Both the position numbers and the translations under genes were made by a program. This document shows positions 18,725 to 33,682 of a stretch of 64,000 nt of DNA, in pieces. Numbering within the stretch: the first letter of the stretch is position 1; each line of letters begins with the position of its first letter. The stretch comes from Piromyces finnis. Its lineage: Eukaryota; Neocallimastigomycota; Neocallimastigomycetes; Neocallimastigales; Neocallimastigaceae. The stretch spans positions 124,001 through 188,000 of the forward strand of contig MCFH01000035.1 of assembly GCA_002104945.1 (NCBI GenBank). Direction: 5' to 3'. Under the pieces are notes generated by a model, which saw nothing but the letters and a program-made list of their open reading frames with translations, made no database searches and had not been told where the DNA came from.

Positions 18725-21700
18725 ATGAGTGACAGAGCAGTTAATAATATATATGGTAACTAAAACGACCATTAAACTCATTTCTTTTATATATTTTTAT
18801 TAATTATTAAATATTTATAATTATAGAAATATTTTTATATAACTAAACTTTACTTTGTTTAAAATTTAATAATATATATTAATATTATCGTAAAAAGATG
18901 CTATCTACAACGAAAATTATAGATTAGCTTTAACCTTAAGTAACAAAGCATTAAAAAAATTTCATAATGACCCTGCTATTAATGTAAACATTCTGAAAAT
19001 TATTATAAATATTTTATATTTTTTCAAAAAAAAAAAAAAAAAAAAAGAAAAAAGAAAGAAAGAAAGAAATACTTTAATTAAATGTTCATAGTTATTCTGT
19101 TTATCAACATTATTATTTATTTTGATATATATATTTTGCATTCTTATTAATAAGGCAATGAAATCATTAGCTTTAGTCAAGTTAGAAAAGTATGAGGAAG
19201 CAGAAGAAATTGCAAAATTTGTTATGGAATCAAAACCAGTTGAAGAAACAATTTTACAAGCTTTGAATTTAACCTTAAAAGATCTCCAAAAATGTATGAT
19301 TTTTTAAAATAACTTTTATTTTTAAAAATATTTATTGAAATCAACATTTCTTTCTTTTTTTTTTTATCCTTTTCACTTTTAACTATTTCAAAATAAAAAC
19401 AAAATATTAAGTATTTTTTATTTAATAATTATAAAAATATTAATATTAATCTCATTAAATAATTATGCTTTTAATAAGATGATGAAATTGTTGAATTATT
19501 CCAAAATGCATTTGAAGCAGATATCACAAATGAAGAATACGCAAATCAATATTTCATGGCAATTACAAGAATAAATAATTATGATTTACAAAAACAAGTA
19601 TGTACATATATAATTTCAATAAAATAAATTAAAAAGAAATAATAATAATAATTAAATTATTAAATATTTATTATTATTATTTCAAAAAGTTAGATATAAA
19701 TATTTTTTAATACATTTTATTATTTTTTTATAATATTTTAAAAGACTGCATTAAAACTTAATAAACTTTTTAGTAATAGTTCTTCTAATAAAAAAGGAAA
19801 ATATTTCTGTTGGGCTATCATGTCCTTAATTTTACAAGTAAGTAAATTAATTTAAGAGTTTTTTAAAATTCTTTTCGAAATAAAATGTAATAATCATTAC
19901 AATAATAAAAATAATAAAAATTATTATAATAAGTCTCGCTACCAAAAAGATTGTCCAAAAGCCCTTATTACTAAATTAGCTGAGCAAATGATTTTAAAGG
20001 CTATTGAAAAAGATTTTATTATTGACTATGAAGGTAAGTGATATTTTATATTAGTATCCAGTTGGAACATATATTAACTTATTACTTGTTAATTTAATAT
20101 TAATAATAAATTATAATTAGGTTTATTCATGTACTTGACAATTCTTATTGATCAAGAAAGATACAAAGAAGCTTTAGATATATTAAATGGAGATTTGGGA
20201 TCAAAATGTATTAAAATCGAAACAGAAAGAAATAGATTAAATATAGAATTAAATCGCAAAACTAAACAATGGGAACAGTTAATTAAAGTTTGTCAAGACA
20301 TTATTGAAAATAACGAGTAATTATCAAAATAACTATAAGCTAACATAACATCAATTATAAAGTTATATATGAATTAATTATAAAATATTTAAAATTCATA
20401 ATTTATTTTATATAATTAGCCACGATAACTTTACTTGTTTCTATAATATTATTGACGCATTATTCATATTAATAGAAGAAAATGTCTTAGCAATTGATTA
20501 TTTGTAAGTATAATGAAAATTATTTAAATTATATATATAATTATATAATAAATAAAGTAAAAGAGTTTTATTAAAATTATTATTAATTTTACTATATTAA
20601 ATTTATAATGTAATTTAAAATAAAGAAATAATGAAACATTTATTAATGTATACGATTGGATTAAAAAGATTCAAGAAGAAGAATTAAAGAATGGAATTTC
20701 AAAAATTAAGCGTGCACCATTTATTGCTGAAATTGAACTTGAAAAGAAAATTATCAATATGACTGGTATATACTTTCAAATAATTCTATATCAAATATAA
20801 AAGTTAATGTTTAATCAATTATAATAATTACTTTTTTCAATTATTTGTATTTCACATAAAAGGTTTTACTATGGACAAACACAAAAATATATTAATTGAA
20901 TATGTAAAGAAATTTGGAGATAAATACTGTTGTTTTGAAGATTTATTACCATATCTCGAAATATTAGATTCTGATGAACTTATAAATGATTTCAAAGCTG
21001 AATTAAATAAACTTATTAAAAGTGTATGGAATGGATATATTACTTATTTATTTTTATATGATCAATTCAGTTTAACAAATATTAATATTAATGAAAATGT
21101 TAATTGCATATTATAGACTGACATAAATGTTAATGATATTCAAAGAAATGTTAATATTGAAAAGATAAATTTCTATCTTGGATATAAAATCAATAATGAA
21201 GAAGAAATGAAGCAATATGTTAAAAAATTAATTTCTTTATATGAAGAAACTCTTCCATTTGGTAAATATTAAAAATCTATAATAATTAATTAGGTAATAT
21301 GATTTGATTTGTTATTAATAAATTGATATAATGGGGTAATTATTTTAAATAGGTACAAAATTAGAAGACACTGAAAGACAATTTGGTGATGATTATTTAG
21401 TTATTGCTGCTTCACTCTTGATAGATTATTATAAATTAACTGATAAAACTTGTTATATTTATCAAGCAATTGCTATTTTAGAACATGGTCTTGAAAAAAG
21501 TAAATTTAATTTCCAATTTAAGATAATATTAATGAGACTTTATTCAATTTTAGGTGATGCATTCCGTACTACAGAATTAAGTAGATCATTAAATCTTCGT
21601 TCTATTCAATTCGATACATTAAGTTTCTTATACACTGAAGGAATGGATTCATTAAATATCGTTCAAATTCCATTACATATTTACAATTTATGTTTATCTA

Positions 21701-23319
21701 TCTATAAGTCAAATAATATCGAAGTTCCAGATGTTATTACTCAAGCCTACAAAAATGAAACTTATTCTAAAATTATTGAAATTTTAGACTTTTATAATAA
21801 ATTAAATAATTCAATTCAACAAGTTTTATTCCATCAACAAATTATTCGTATCCAAACACTTCAAGCATTCAATACCGTTGATAAAGTTAATAGTTATTTA
21901 TCTTCTGTTGATGATAAATATATTGATATTACAGAAGAATATTTAAGTAAGTGCACTGATAATAGAGATTATAAGGTATTTGCTCATTGGAAAAATGAAA
22001 AAACAACTTTAGAAGAAAAAATTAGATGCAGACCATTAAAGAATGTAAGAATCGCAAATATATTTTTGTACAATATTTAATCATATACTCATATTAATAA
22101 TTTAAAATTGATTGTTGTTTATAATTTTTATCATGTCATGCCATTTTCTATAAATAGACTCTCTGGATTCAATTATTCGGTTTAATTCCAAAAATACTCA
22201 AAAATATAGCTTTAAAGAATATTGAAAAAATAAAAGCTGATAATGAAAAGTTAACTGCTTTATTAAGCAAGGATAATTTGATTTCTGAAGTAATTATTTA
22301 ATACTAAATATAATTATTTTTTATATATTCTTATATGTTCTAATATTAATAAATTTACAATAAAAAAATAAAATAATTTATGAAAATTAGTTGTTACCAA
22401 GTGAAATTGCTAATGGTAAAATTGTTAATGAATTTGCAAAGTTCGTTATTGAAGCTGATCAATCAAAAGAAACTAAAGGTAATTAACCGTATATATTATT
22501 CATTCTTAATTAGTAGCATATAATATTTATTGATTTATTAATGTTTAAAATACTTATTTTTATCTATATAACATCCTCATACAATAAAATTGTATTATTA
22601 TAACTAAATAATTATTAACACAGAATCTGGTTCTTGTGATGCTTTTAATAATATTTTTGAAATACTTAAAGAAAAGGTTGATTCTCTTACAAGTAATAAC
22701 AAATTAACAAATGTCACATTTAATATTATTGAACAATGCACTACCATGATAGAAGTAAACATTTTAATTAAAAAACATAATGATAGTTATTAATAAACTA
22801 ATATTAATAAACACCCTTGCTTTTATATATATTGGTATATAATGGTACTATAATAGGCCATCAACTATATTGTTTTATTAGTCCACTATGCTTCTAATAT
22901 TGCACCAAATAGAAAATCAAGGAATCTACCATGGGTTATCAATATTCAAGAAAAAAAGAGTCAATTTGTTAATGAAATTAAAAAACAAATTCAAATATTT
23001 TACGATTATCTTAAAGAATTAAATACTCTTATAAATAGTAAGAAAAACACTGGTATTGAAAGTATAAAGGAAATATTTGGATCTGACGAAGCATTAATTG
23101 ATAATTTAATGGTAAATTTAATATTAATATAATATAATATTTTTAAACATATATATAATATAATATAATATTCTAATTATATTTTAAATATAATTATTAC
23201 AATAACAGAGTAATAATAAGGAATTATTAATTAAAACTTTTGATCAATGGCAATCAAGTGTAAGTACTAGTCTTGAAAATACTTTAAAGGAAACTGAAAT
23301 CAAAATGAAGTTATTATAA
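18725..23319 (+). CDS. NAA25: NatB auxiliary subunit NAA25 (Mdm20-like)
   Basis: Helical-repeat auxiliary subunit of the NatB N-terminal acetyltransferase, which anchors the catalytic NAA20 at ribosomes. Seventeen exons: 18725-18755, 18898-18983, 19155-19293, 19479-19597, 19745-19837, 19934-20033, 20121-20316, 20420-20503, 20626-20765, 20863-21023, 21117-21261, 21353-22044, 22158-22289, 22391-22478, 22624-22754, 22857-23111 and 23209-23319. They sum to 900 residues, close to metazoan NAA25. TPR-like helices are evident: AIYNENYRLALTLSNKALKK, AMKSLALVKLEKYEEAEEIA, FWAIMSLILQ-type WAIMSLILQ, LAEQMILKAIEKD, DQERYKEALDIL. The large exon at 21353-22044 carries the conserved core (ILEHGLEKSKFNFQFKIILM, RLYSILGDAF). 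The start is the ATG of a 31-nt first exon that splices in phase. Confidence 0.9.
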
Positions 23320-23381
23320 GTTTTATATGTTTTATGATTTTTTTTTTTTTTTTTTTTTTTAGCAAGCCCGCAAAGTCATAA

Positions 23382-23430
<49 letters not shown>

Positions 23431-23967
23431 GATAAAAAAGATAAAAAAAAAAAAGTATTTCTTTCATATACATATATTATTACAATAATAAATATATGTA
23501 TATAATAATATTAATATATTAATATAAAATAATTATAGAAATAACATCTAAAATTGATACTTTTTAATTAAATTGAAAATAAATTAAATAAATAAAAATT
23601 ATCTTTTTTCTTTAAGTTTTTTATTTTTTCTTTTTGAAATAATAATAAAATATACATTTTATCATTGTATTTTATATTTAGTAATTTATAATAAAAAATA
23701 GTTATTAAAGTTCTAAAAATTTAAAAAAGTTTTTTTTAACAATTAAAAAGAAATTCAAAAATTATACTCAAATTATTGAAAAAAGTTTATACTTAAATTT
23801 CCATTTTTTAAATTTATGAAGTTTTTTACTATGAAATTTTTTTAGAATTTTTTTTTTTAATAGGATTTAAAATAAAAAGGAAATTATATTACTAAAAAAG
23901 TAATATATAAGAAGATTTTCATTTATTAAGATTTTTAAATATTTATAACACTTCAAATCATTTAATA
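23320..23967. other. Intergenic region, NAA25 3' / kinase 5'
   Basis: About 650 bp. T (about 23339-23360) and A (about 23389-23455, with occasional G) homopolymers lie close together and could pair as a long imperfect hairpin. The rest is A/T-rich. No coding exon was recognised. Confidence 0.6.
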
Positions 23968-26945
23968 ATGGTAAAATATATATAATATATATCTCATATA
24001 ATAATTTTTATGTAATTATTAAATGCATATATTTATATTATTATTGTATTTATATTTTAATATTTAAATAAAGGACATTCAATCTAATCCGAAATGTCTA
24101 TATGTTAAGCAATCAGTTATCGGTCAAGGTACCTAAGAAAAGGAAAAAATATATATATTTAAAAACTGTTAATAAATAATAAATATTTTATTTTTTTATT
24201 TATAAAAATTTTACAATAAGGTGCTTTTGGAAAAGTTTTTAAGGTGATAAGAAAAAAAATGATTTCTTCGATTTCTATATTATGCTAAATTATTTAAAAT
24301 AATAGATAGAAAAGAAATTTAAATAAAATTTCATTTAAAACATTTTAATATGCCATTAATAATAACAGGGATATGAAAAGAAAACTAAAAACCCAGTAGC
24401 AATAAAAATTATTGATCTGGAAAGCGCTGAAGATGATATTGAAGGTATATTAATTTATTAAATAGGTTCATTAAAAGTTATAAAAACTATATAATAACTT
24501 TTAAAATATTTCTCTTATAACATATTATTATATAAAACCAATTTGGTTATTCAATAATAATAAAAGATATACAAAAAGAGATTACTATTTTATCTCAGTT
24601 GGATCATTCAGTAATTATTATATTTAATTGTTGAAATATTATTATATATACTTATTTTTTCGAATTATAATAAATATTATTATTATCAATGTCTAAAAAT
24701 AGAACATCACCAAATACTTTGGTTCTTATGTAGAAAATAATTATTTATGGATTATTATTGAATTGTGTGATGGTGGTTCATGCCTCGATCTTGTATATAT
24801 TAGCATTATATTCTAATATAAATTTAAACCATCATATAAAATTGAATTAAGTAATTTTATTAAAATTTAAAAATAACATAGCTAAAACCTGGACCATTTG
24901 AAGAAATATTTATTGCAATTATTTTAAGAGAAGTATTATATGGCTTAGATTATTTGCATGGAGAAGGAAAAATTCATAGAGATATTAAAGCAGCTAATAG
25001 TAAATTATTAAATTAAATTTAAATACAAGTAATCCTTATTATCATTTAATCAGCAATTATTAATTCGATTTTACCATTTTATTAAAATTATATATGGAAA
25101 AAAAAACTATAATATAGTTTTATTAACTTCACTAGGAGAAGTAAAATTAGCGGATTTTGGTGTTTCAGCTCAGGTAAATGATAACTTTTCTAATTTTCAT
25201 TATAATTCTTCACTTTTCAAATTGTACAATTTCCTAAAATAAAATATATTTTATTAGCTAACTGCAACAATGACAAAAAAGAATACATTTGTTGGTAATA
25301 ATACATAAAAATTTAAAGAGAATAAATGTTTAAAGAGAATAAAGATTGTATAAATAAATTTAAAAATTGAAAATAAAACAATATATATATGCATTTATCT
25401 CATTTTAAAATCAAAATAGGAACACCATTTTGGATGGCACCAGAAGTTATTCAAGAATCAGGATATGATTCAAAAGCCGATATATGGAGTTTAGGTATTA
25501 CTGCTTTTGAATTAGCAAAAGGTGTACCACCATACTACAATATTCATCCTATGAAAGTATTGTTCTTAATTCCAGAAAAAGAACCACCTATTCTTGAAGG
25601 TAATTACTCTAAAACATTTAAAGAATTTGTATCATTATGCCTACAAAAAGATACTAGTAAGGTAAACATTTATAATGTTTAATAATACTTTAAATTATGT
25701 ATTTGTATGAATATAAGTAAAAATTAAACAAGCGCTTTTATAAAATAATTATAAAATAGCGTTTAAGTGCAAAAGAACTATTATCTCATAAATTCATAAA
25801 AAACGCTAAAAAAACATCTTACTTAACAGAGTTGATTGAAAGAATGAATAGATGGCAATTAGAAGATGGTGAAAAGAACGGAAGTAGCGAGAGTATTGAT
25901 GAGTACGAATAAATTTCATATAAATCCTATTATAACTACTTTTATTAATATTAACAGCTATTAACAAATATTAAAATATTAAAAAAAAAAAAAAAAGAGA
26001 AGAAACATTTACTGTTAAGTCAATAGCAAATAAAGCAGATACAACATATGGATGGTATTATGGAGATGATACAGTAAAGAAAACAGTACAAAAAACTAGT
26101 AATAATGATTCTCCTAATAGTCAACAAAAAGATGAAGATAATTTCTTTAATACTATTAAAGCATCCACAAAAAACAATATAGAAGAATATAATACATTTA
26201 TTGAAAAGAATGAATCAGCAATACATAATAATATTGATAATCAATCACAACTAAATAGGGGTAATATATTTAATGATGATAATGATGATGATGATGATGA
26301 TATGAATTTTACATATAAAAAAAAAACAGAAAAAAAAGATATTGATAAATTAGTAGAAAAATCAAAATTAATGAATATTTCTAATACTTATAAAAAAAGT
26401 GGAATACAAGCTTTCAATATCGAAGACGCTGTTGAAATTGATGATGAAGATGATATATTCATCGGAGGAAATAAAATTTCACAAAAAGTTAATGTATGTT
26501 ATAATAAACTCTATGATGCACCAGATGATGATGATTTCCCCACTATAAGAAAAAAATCAAATAATGTTCAACCAGATATAGAAATATTAAATAGTATTGA
26601 AACTGTATATGAAATGGTAAAATGAAATAACAACAATTAAATAAAATAATAAATAATTATATAAACAATATATTAATATCTATATATATTTTTTCATTTA
26701 TTACTAATAGATGAAACAACAATATGGAAAGAATTATACTGAATATATTGACAAGGCTAAAAATTTATTTAGTGATATTGAAATGGTATTGTATTTTTAA
26801 TAAATATATATATATATATATATTAAAAGGAAAAAATCATTGAACTGTATAAATGTAATAATAATATAAATAGAATCAGCCTGGTTTTCTTTCCACAATA
26901 ATTAAACCAATGCATAATATATTAGAAAAGAAGAAAGGAAGATAA
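23968..26945 (+). CDS. Ste20-family GCK-III protein kinase (MST3/STK24/SPS1-like)
   Basis: Fourteen exons: 23968-23970 (the ATG alone), 24074-24128, 24221-24243, 24369-24444, 24567-24610, 24703-24792, 24882-24999, 25118-25173, 25258-25294, 25420-25661, 25760-25902, 25998-26616, 26711-26785 and 26874-26945, totalling 550 residues. The N-terminal kinase domain has the glycine loop [20 protein letters not shown] (ATP-anchoring Lys), [21 protein letters not shown], the magnesium site DFGVSAQL and the activation segment [14 protein letters not shown]. The last of these is the GCK signature with the phospho-Thr conserved. [18 protein letters not shown] closes the domain as in GCK-III enzymes. The C-terminal half is Asn/Asp-rich and disordered, except for a short helical tail. 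Family assignment is firm; the orthologue (MST3/MST4 or Sps1/Kic1) cannot be resolved by eye. Confidence 0.9.
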
Positions 26946-28100
<1,155 letters not shown>

Positions 28101-29686
28101 ATGAGTGATCGTTATTCATTCTCTTTAACTACTTTTTCACCATCTGGTAAATTAGTTCAAATTGAATATGCACTTAATGCTGTAAAGCAAGGTGTTACAA
28201 GTATTGGTATTAAAGGTAAAAAATATAATATGAAAAAATAAACACATTTTAAAATAAAATCAAATTACTTTAAGAAAAATTCAGTAAAATTGGAATGAAA
28301 GTTATAAGGAATCAATATGAAATCTTTTATTATTTCCCATTGTTGAAGCACTTTTTATATATAAATATTAAAAAGAATGATCAATTTGAATAAATTAATA
28401 AGAAATGTATTATTCATATAGAAAATTTTAAATGCAATTGCATAAAATAGCGGGAATTTTTATTTATATTAATAATATATTATTTTTTTCTTACTATTTA
28501 TAAAATAAACTTATAATTAATATATAAGAAATATAAATAAAGTACAAAGCAATTTATTAGCATTTTAGAATATAAATTATATTTAATAAAATGTTTATTA
28601 ATATATTTGGAGATTTTTTTTATATAATAAAATAATGAATTAATATTAAAAATATAATAAATAAATATATAAATTAATAATTACAGCAACTAATGGTGTT
28701 GTCATTGCTACTGAAAAAAAGAGTCCATCTACTCTTGTTGATGAAACTACAGTTGAAAAAATTTCACTTATTACTAACGATATTGGTATAGTTTACTCTG
28801 GTATGGGTCCAGATGCTCGTGTTTTAGTTGGTAAAGCTAGAAAGGCTGCTCAAAAATACAAGCGTATATATAATGAAAACCCACCAGTCAATATGTTAGT
28901 TAAAGATGTTGCTTTAATCATGCAAGAATATACTCAAAGCGGGTAACTGTTTAAACTTTTATAAACAAAAATTATAATAATTATATACATAAGCATTATA
29001 TAAAACTTAATTAAAAATGCATAAATTAATTAAAATCTAAATTTAATTATAAAAATTAATTATTAAAATGAATTTTTAAATTTCATTGTTTCTTTTTGAT
29101 TTAATTTAAATTTTAAAGTGGTGTTAGACCATTTGGTGTATCTTTATTAATTGCTGGTTATGATAGTAATGGACCATCCTTATACCAAGTCGATCCTTCT
29201 GGTTCATACTGGCCATGGAAAGCTACTGCCATTGGAAAAAATATGATTAGTGCTAAGACTTTCTTAGAAAAGAGGTAAGCAAAAAAAGATATTATTATAA
29301 CATCTAATAAATTTCATAAATGGAATAAATATTAACTATTAAATAATTAAACATTCTTTTAATATTAATATAATATAATAAATAATAAAAATTTTTCAAT
29401 AATATCAATAACAAATATTATGATATTGAAATATATATATATAAAATAATAATATTTTTTATTTTCTAACAGATATACAGAATCATTAGAATTAGAAGAT
29501 GCTGTTCACACTGCTATATTAACCTTAAAAGAAGGTTATGAAGGTCAAATGACTGAAAATACTGTTGAAATCGGAATTTGTCAAATGGAAGAAATTGTTG
29601 ATACTCGTGGTAACACTGTCACCGTTCCAAGATTCAATAAGTTAACACCATCTGAAGTTAAAGATTATCTTGCTAACATTGCTTAA
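28101..29686 (+). CDS. PSMA2: 20S proteasome subunit alpha type-2
   Basis: Alpha-ring subunit of the 20S proteasome core, nuclear and cytosolic. Exons: 28101-28215, 28687-28942, 29119-29274 and 29473-29686, totalling 246 residues. It begins [20 protein letters not shown], the alpha-type N-terminal signature ([20 protein letters not shown] is nearly invariant in alpha-2). Further family blocks are [46 protein letters not shown] and YLANIA at the end. Alpha subunits lack the catalytic Thr1, as here. The first intron (28216-28686, 471 bp) is several times longer than typical introns in the window. Confidence 0.97.
28216..28686 (+). other. Long first intron of PSMA2
   Basis: 471 bp between GTAAAA and TTACAG. 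It is A/T-rich, with a slightly more mixed stretch near 28300-28345. I see no box C/D pair and no open frame that would indicate a nested gene. Confidence 0.6.
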
Positions 29687-30316
29687 ATGATTAATTAGTG
29701 TATTTTTGTTAATAATTAAAACATGCAACTTCACTCAAGCAAATATAATATAAATTATCAAATTTAAAAAAAAATTTACAATAATAATAATAAAACACAA
29801 TTCATTTTTTATATTTAATAAAAGTTAAACAAAAATAATTTCAAAAAAAAATAATAATAATAATAAATAAATAAAAACTAAGCAAGTCTTGCTTAAAACA
29901 AAATATTTATAATAAGAAATTAAGAATAAAAAAGATAATTAGTAAAATAAAATAAAAAAAAAATAATAATAAAAATTGCTGAGAAAAATATTAATAATGA
30001 TAAAATTATAATTATAGTAATAATTTTTCAGTATAAACATTATCATTTATATTTTTTAACTTTTTATTTAATTAAATTGTATTATATTTTTATTTTGGCT
30101 ATAATAATATGAATAGTATATTGATAAAATAATGTTATTTACAAATATTTTTAAATAATTTATTTGATAAATTTAATAAGTATTTTCAAATGTAATTATA
30201 TTTAAATAATGTTTATATAAAATAATATGTAAGGTTTATCGTTATGTTAGATTTCTAGCATGTTGCTTTCTATCATGTTTTTATGATATTACATCAAATA
30301 ATAATTATTTCATTAT
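29687..30316. other. Convergent intergenic region, PSMA2 / SWEET
   Basis: About 630 bp of A/T-rich DNA with several AATAAA-like hexamers on the plus strand after PSMA2, for example near 29786-29880. These are compatible with polyadenylation but uninformative in such sequence. No gene is seen. Confidence 0.6.
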
Positions 30317-31428
30317 TTAACCGTAAAGAGTAGTTGAATTAGCATTTAATGGAGTCGCTGAATTTGGTGAAGATGGTTCGGAAGGAGAATTTTCACCACT
30401 ATATATTGGTAATTCTTGACTGTTTTTTCCAGAATTCTTATGAAAAATGACAATTAGGAAAATTTGAAGTAAAGCTGAAACAACCCCTAACCCATTAGGG
30501 AACCAAACATAAAAATCATTGAAAAATATACCATATACCAACCATAAAAATCCATTAATAAAAGAAGCAATAGTCATTAATGTATTTATTGAACTGCTAT
30601 TTTTTGACTTGATAACTTCTTTCATTGAAGTTAAAGGAGAAACATACATAGCGCAAAGAACGATGATACAAACAATACCCATACAATTTTTAGCTGCGTC
30701 ATAATTATCTTTAAAAAGAATAAAAGAAAGTGCAGCACCCGCAATATTTAAAAAAGTGAATCCTATTAATGTTATAGATGTCCACTTAAAATCTTTTGGC
30801 TTCATATTCGAAGTAAGTAGTATTAAAACATAATATTCTCCTAAGACAATGCTATATGTATAGATAATCAATTTTTTAAATAAGTAAATTTATTTGATAT
30901 TAATATAGTTTATTGTTTTGAAATAAACCGATTCATAAATATATTATATGTACCCTCCAAGATTTGGCCTATTAAGATATTAGTTATTATAATAATTATA
31001 TATAGAGTTGAATTTATTAAGGTGATCTTTCAATCCTTCAATATTAATAATAAATATCTTATTTATATTTACCAGAAAGTCCAATGATTATGAATAACAA
31101 AGGAATAAAGATTCCAACATAGACAATTACAAATAATCATTACACTTGGAATTGGGTTTATTGTACATTGTCCATTACTTTTTTTTAAATTTTGTAATTC
31201 TTTGAAAGGACTAAGAAATATAAAATACCTTTAAATTTTAAAATATGTATATATATAATGTTTATTAGTAAAAACTTAATTCTAATCAATCATTATATTA
31301 TATAGAATTTAAATTTTTTCTACATTTTAAATAATTTAAAACTATTGAAATACTAACGAAGTAAAGATTCCACATAATGGGAAAACTGTTTCAGTAACAA
31401 TTTCACAGAGTTTACTATTGCACTCCAT
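30317..31428 (-). CDS. SWEET (MtN3/saliva) sugar transporter
   Basis: Seven-TM bidirectional sugar uniporter of the SWEET family, probably in the plasma membrane. Exons in transcription order: 31428-31358, 31228-31073, 30968-30954 (15 nt) and 30851-30317, totalling 258 residues. The first MtN3 half has FPLCGIFTS, IFLSPFKELQNL, NPIPSVM, NCLCWNLYSF and WPNLGGIVLGEYY, where the last motif needs the microexon. The second half has MYVSPLTSMKEVIKSKNSSS, INTLMTIASFINGFLWLVYG and FVWFPN-type FYVWFPNGLGVVSALLQIFL, the paired substrate-site Pro-Asn motif. A Ser/Pro-rich cytosolic tail follows (SGENSPSEPSSPNSATPLNA), a plausible phosphoregion. SWEETs are rare in fungi and are reported mainly from chytrid-grade and anaerobic gut lineages. 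The sugar transported cannot be told from sequence. Confidence 0.92.
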
Positions 31429-33651
31429 TTTTTCTAAATGATATACTAATTTTATAGTATTATAGTATGCTGTTTAAATATACTCGATGTTTTTTTTTTT
31501 TTTTCTTTTTTTTTAATGAATTTATAATATTGATATATTTAAATAATTTGAAAAATTAAATTATTAAATCAAAAAAAAAAAAAAAAAGAAGGCAATATAA
31601 AGTATTAAATAGTAATGTTTCAATTTACCAACAAAAAATTCCTTACAATTTTAAATTTTATTTTTTATATTTATATATTTAGTAAAAGAATTTTTATTCA
31701 TTGGAAGAAAATTAAAAGAAATTAATATATAATATTTTTAGTATAAAAATAAGCTTTTAAAAAACTAACCTAATAATCATATTAATAATAAAACTTAATA
31801 GTAGAAATAGTTTTATTTTTATCGTTCAAATTATAAAAGAAAAATTTAAAAGAAAAAATATGAGATTTTAAAATGTTAATATCAGAAAAAAGGTTAAATA
31901 TTTATATAAATAAAATGGAGTGGAAAACTTAAAAATAAGTAAAAGGAAAAATTAATTTGTACTAATGTTATAATTAAATTATAAAATATAAAAATTAAAT
32001 TTATTTTTGACATACTTAAAAATAATTCTATAAAGAATAGGAGTGTTGAATATATGGAAAGGACTTATATTAAATATATAATAACACAATGAAAGTATAA
32101 AAACATTTAATATTAGATTTTAGTATTATTATTATTTTTTTTTTTTTCAGTTTTCTATTTCACACTCATACATTTTAAATTAACATATTTTTAAAAATCA
32201 TTATATGAATCATCCACAAAAAAAAAAAATATGTTAACTCTCTAAATTATTATAATTTTTATGTTGTTTTTTAAATACTTATTTTATTAATCAAAATTAT
32301 ATACTAAATATTTACATTATAAATGGCATATACTTTATAGTAAGATACTTATGACAACAATAATATAAAAGTTTAAATATATTTATAAGATATGAAAAAA
32401 TATATACTCTACACTTTCAATAAGTATAATAGTTTAACTTAAATTATATTAAACTTACTATTTTTTATTTGATTTATTGATTACTTGGCTTTTATATATG
32501 GCCAACAATTGAATTATCCTTTGATGCTTTATTTGTTGATCTTCTTCTATTATGTGCTTTATTTAATAAAAAATGAAATTAATAAATAATATTAATATAA
32601 AAGAAATAAAATCCACAACATTTTGGAATCAAATAAAAAAATCATTATATATTGTGTACTAATCAAATAATACTACTAAATGTAAAAGAAATATCGTTAA
32701 AATTGTATAAGTATTTTCATTTTTAATATTAGTAATATATAAATTACCCCTTTGTTTAAATTTTATTTTTTTATAATTAATATTATTCTAGTATAGCTTC
32801 TTGAATAAATATAAATAAATGCAAAATTCACTGGAAATGATATTACCTTTTTATCTATATTCTATGTTTTTATATATAACTATTGCTTGCAACAAATTGT
32901 TAGTATGTAAATATAAAATATGAAAAATCATTGAAAAATAAATATTTAATATGAAATTTTATTTCTAATACTACAATTCTAATATATTTTTTCAATAAGT
33001 ATTTCATTTAAATAATATATATATATAATAATTAATACTTATATATAAAAGTACTACTTATCTAAAATAATTGTAATATTTAATTTGCTACAAAAACTAT
33101 AAAATTTAATTTCATTATGAAAGCGGATAAATTCCATAATTTCTATTAATTTTATATAAAGTTTAAATTAATATACAAGAATTTCAAAATTTATTAAGAA
33201 AAATTTTATTTACCAAAAAAAATATTAATTCAACATCTTATATTATTAAATTGAAATAAATGTGGATGTTTACCAAAAATTAAAGAATTTTATAGTAATT
33301 AAATATTAGAGATGGTATGCATATATATGAAATGAATTATTACTTCATACTTAATAATTATTATACAAAAAAAACCTTTCCATATCATGAAATTTTATCC
33401 TTTTAATAAATAACATACTAAAATATAAAAATAAATGTAACTTTTTTTTTTATTTATTTAAAATGTTTATACATTAAATTTAATATATTTTATAATAGAT
33501 TTGTTTTCAATATAGGAATATAATATCAATAAGTATATATATATATATTTCTATTATTTTTTGTTTACTTGTTTATTTTATTTTGTATTTTTTTTGTTTT
33601 GTTTTGTTTTGTTTTTTGTTTACTTGTTTATTTTATTTTGTATTTTTTTTG

Positions 33652-33682
<31 letters not shown>

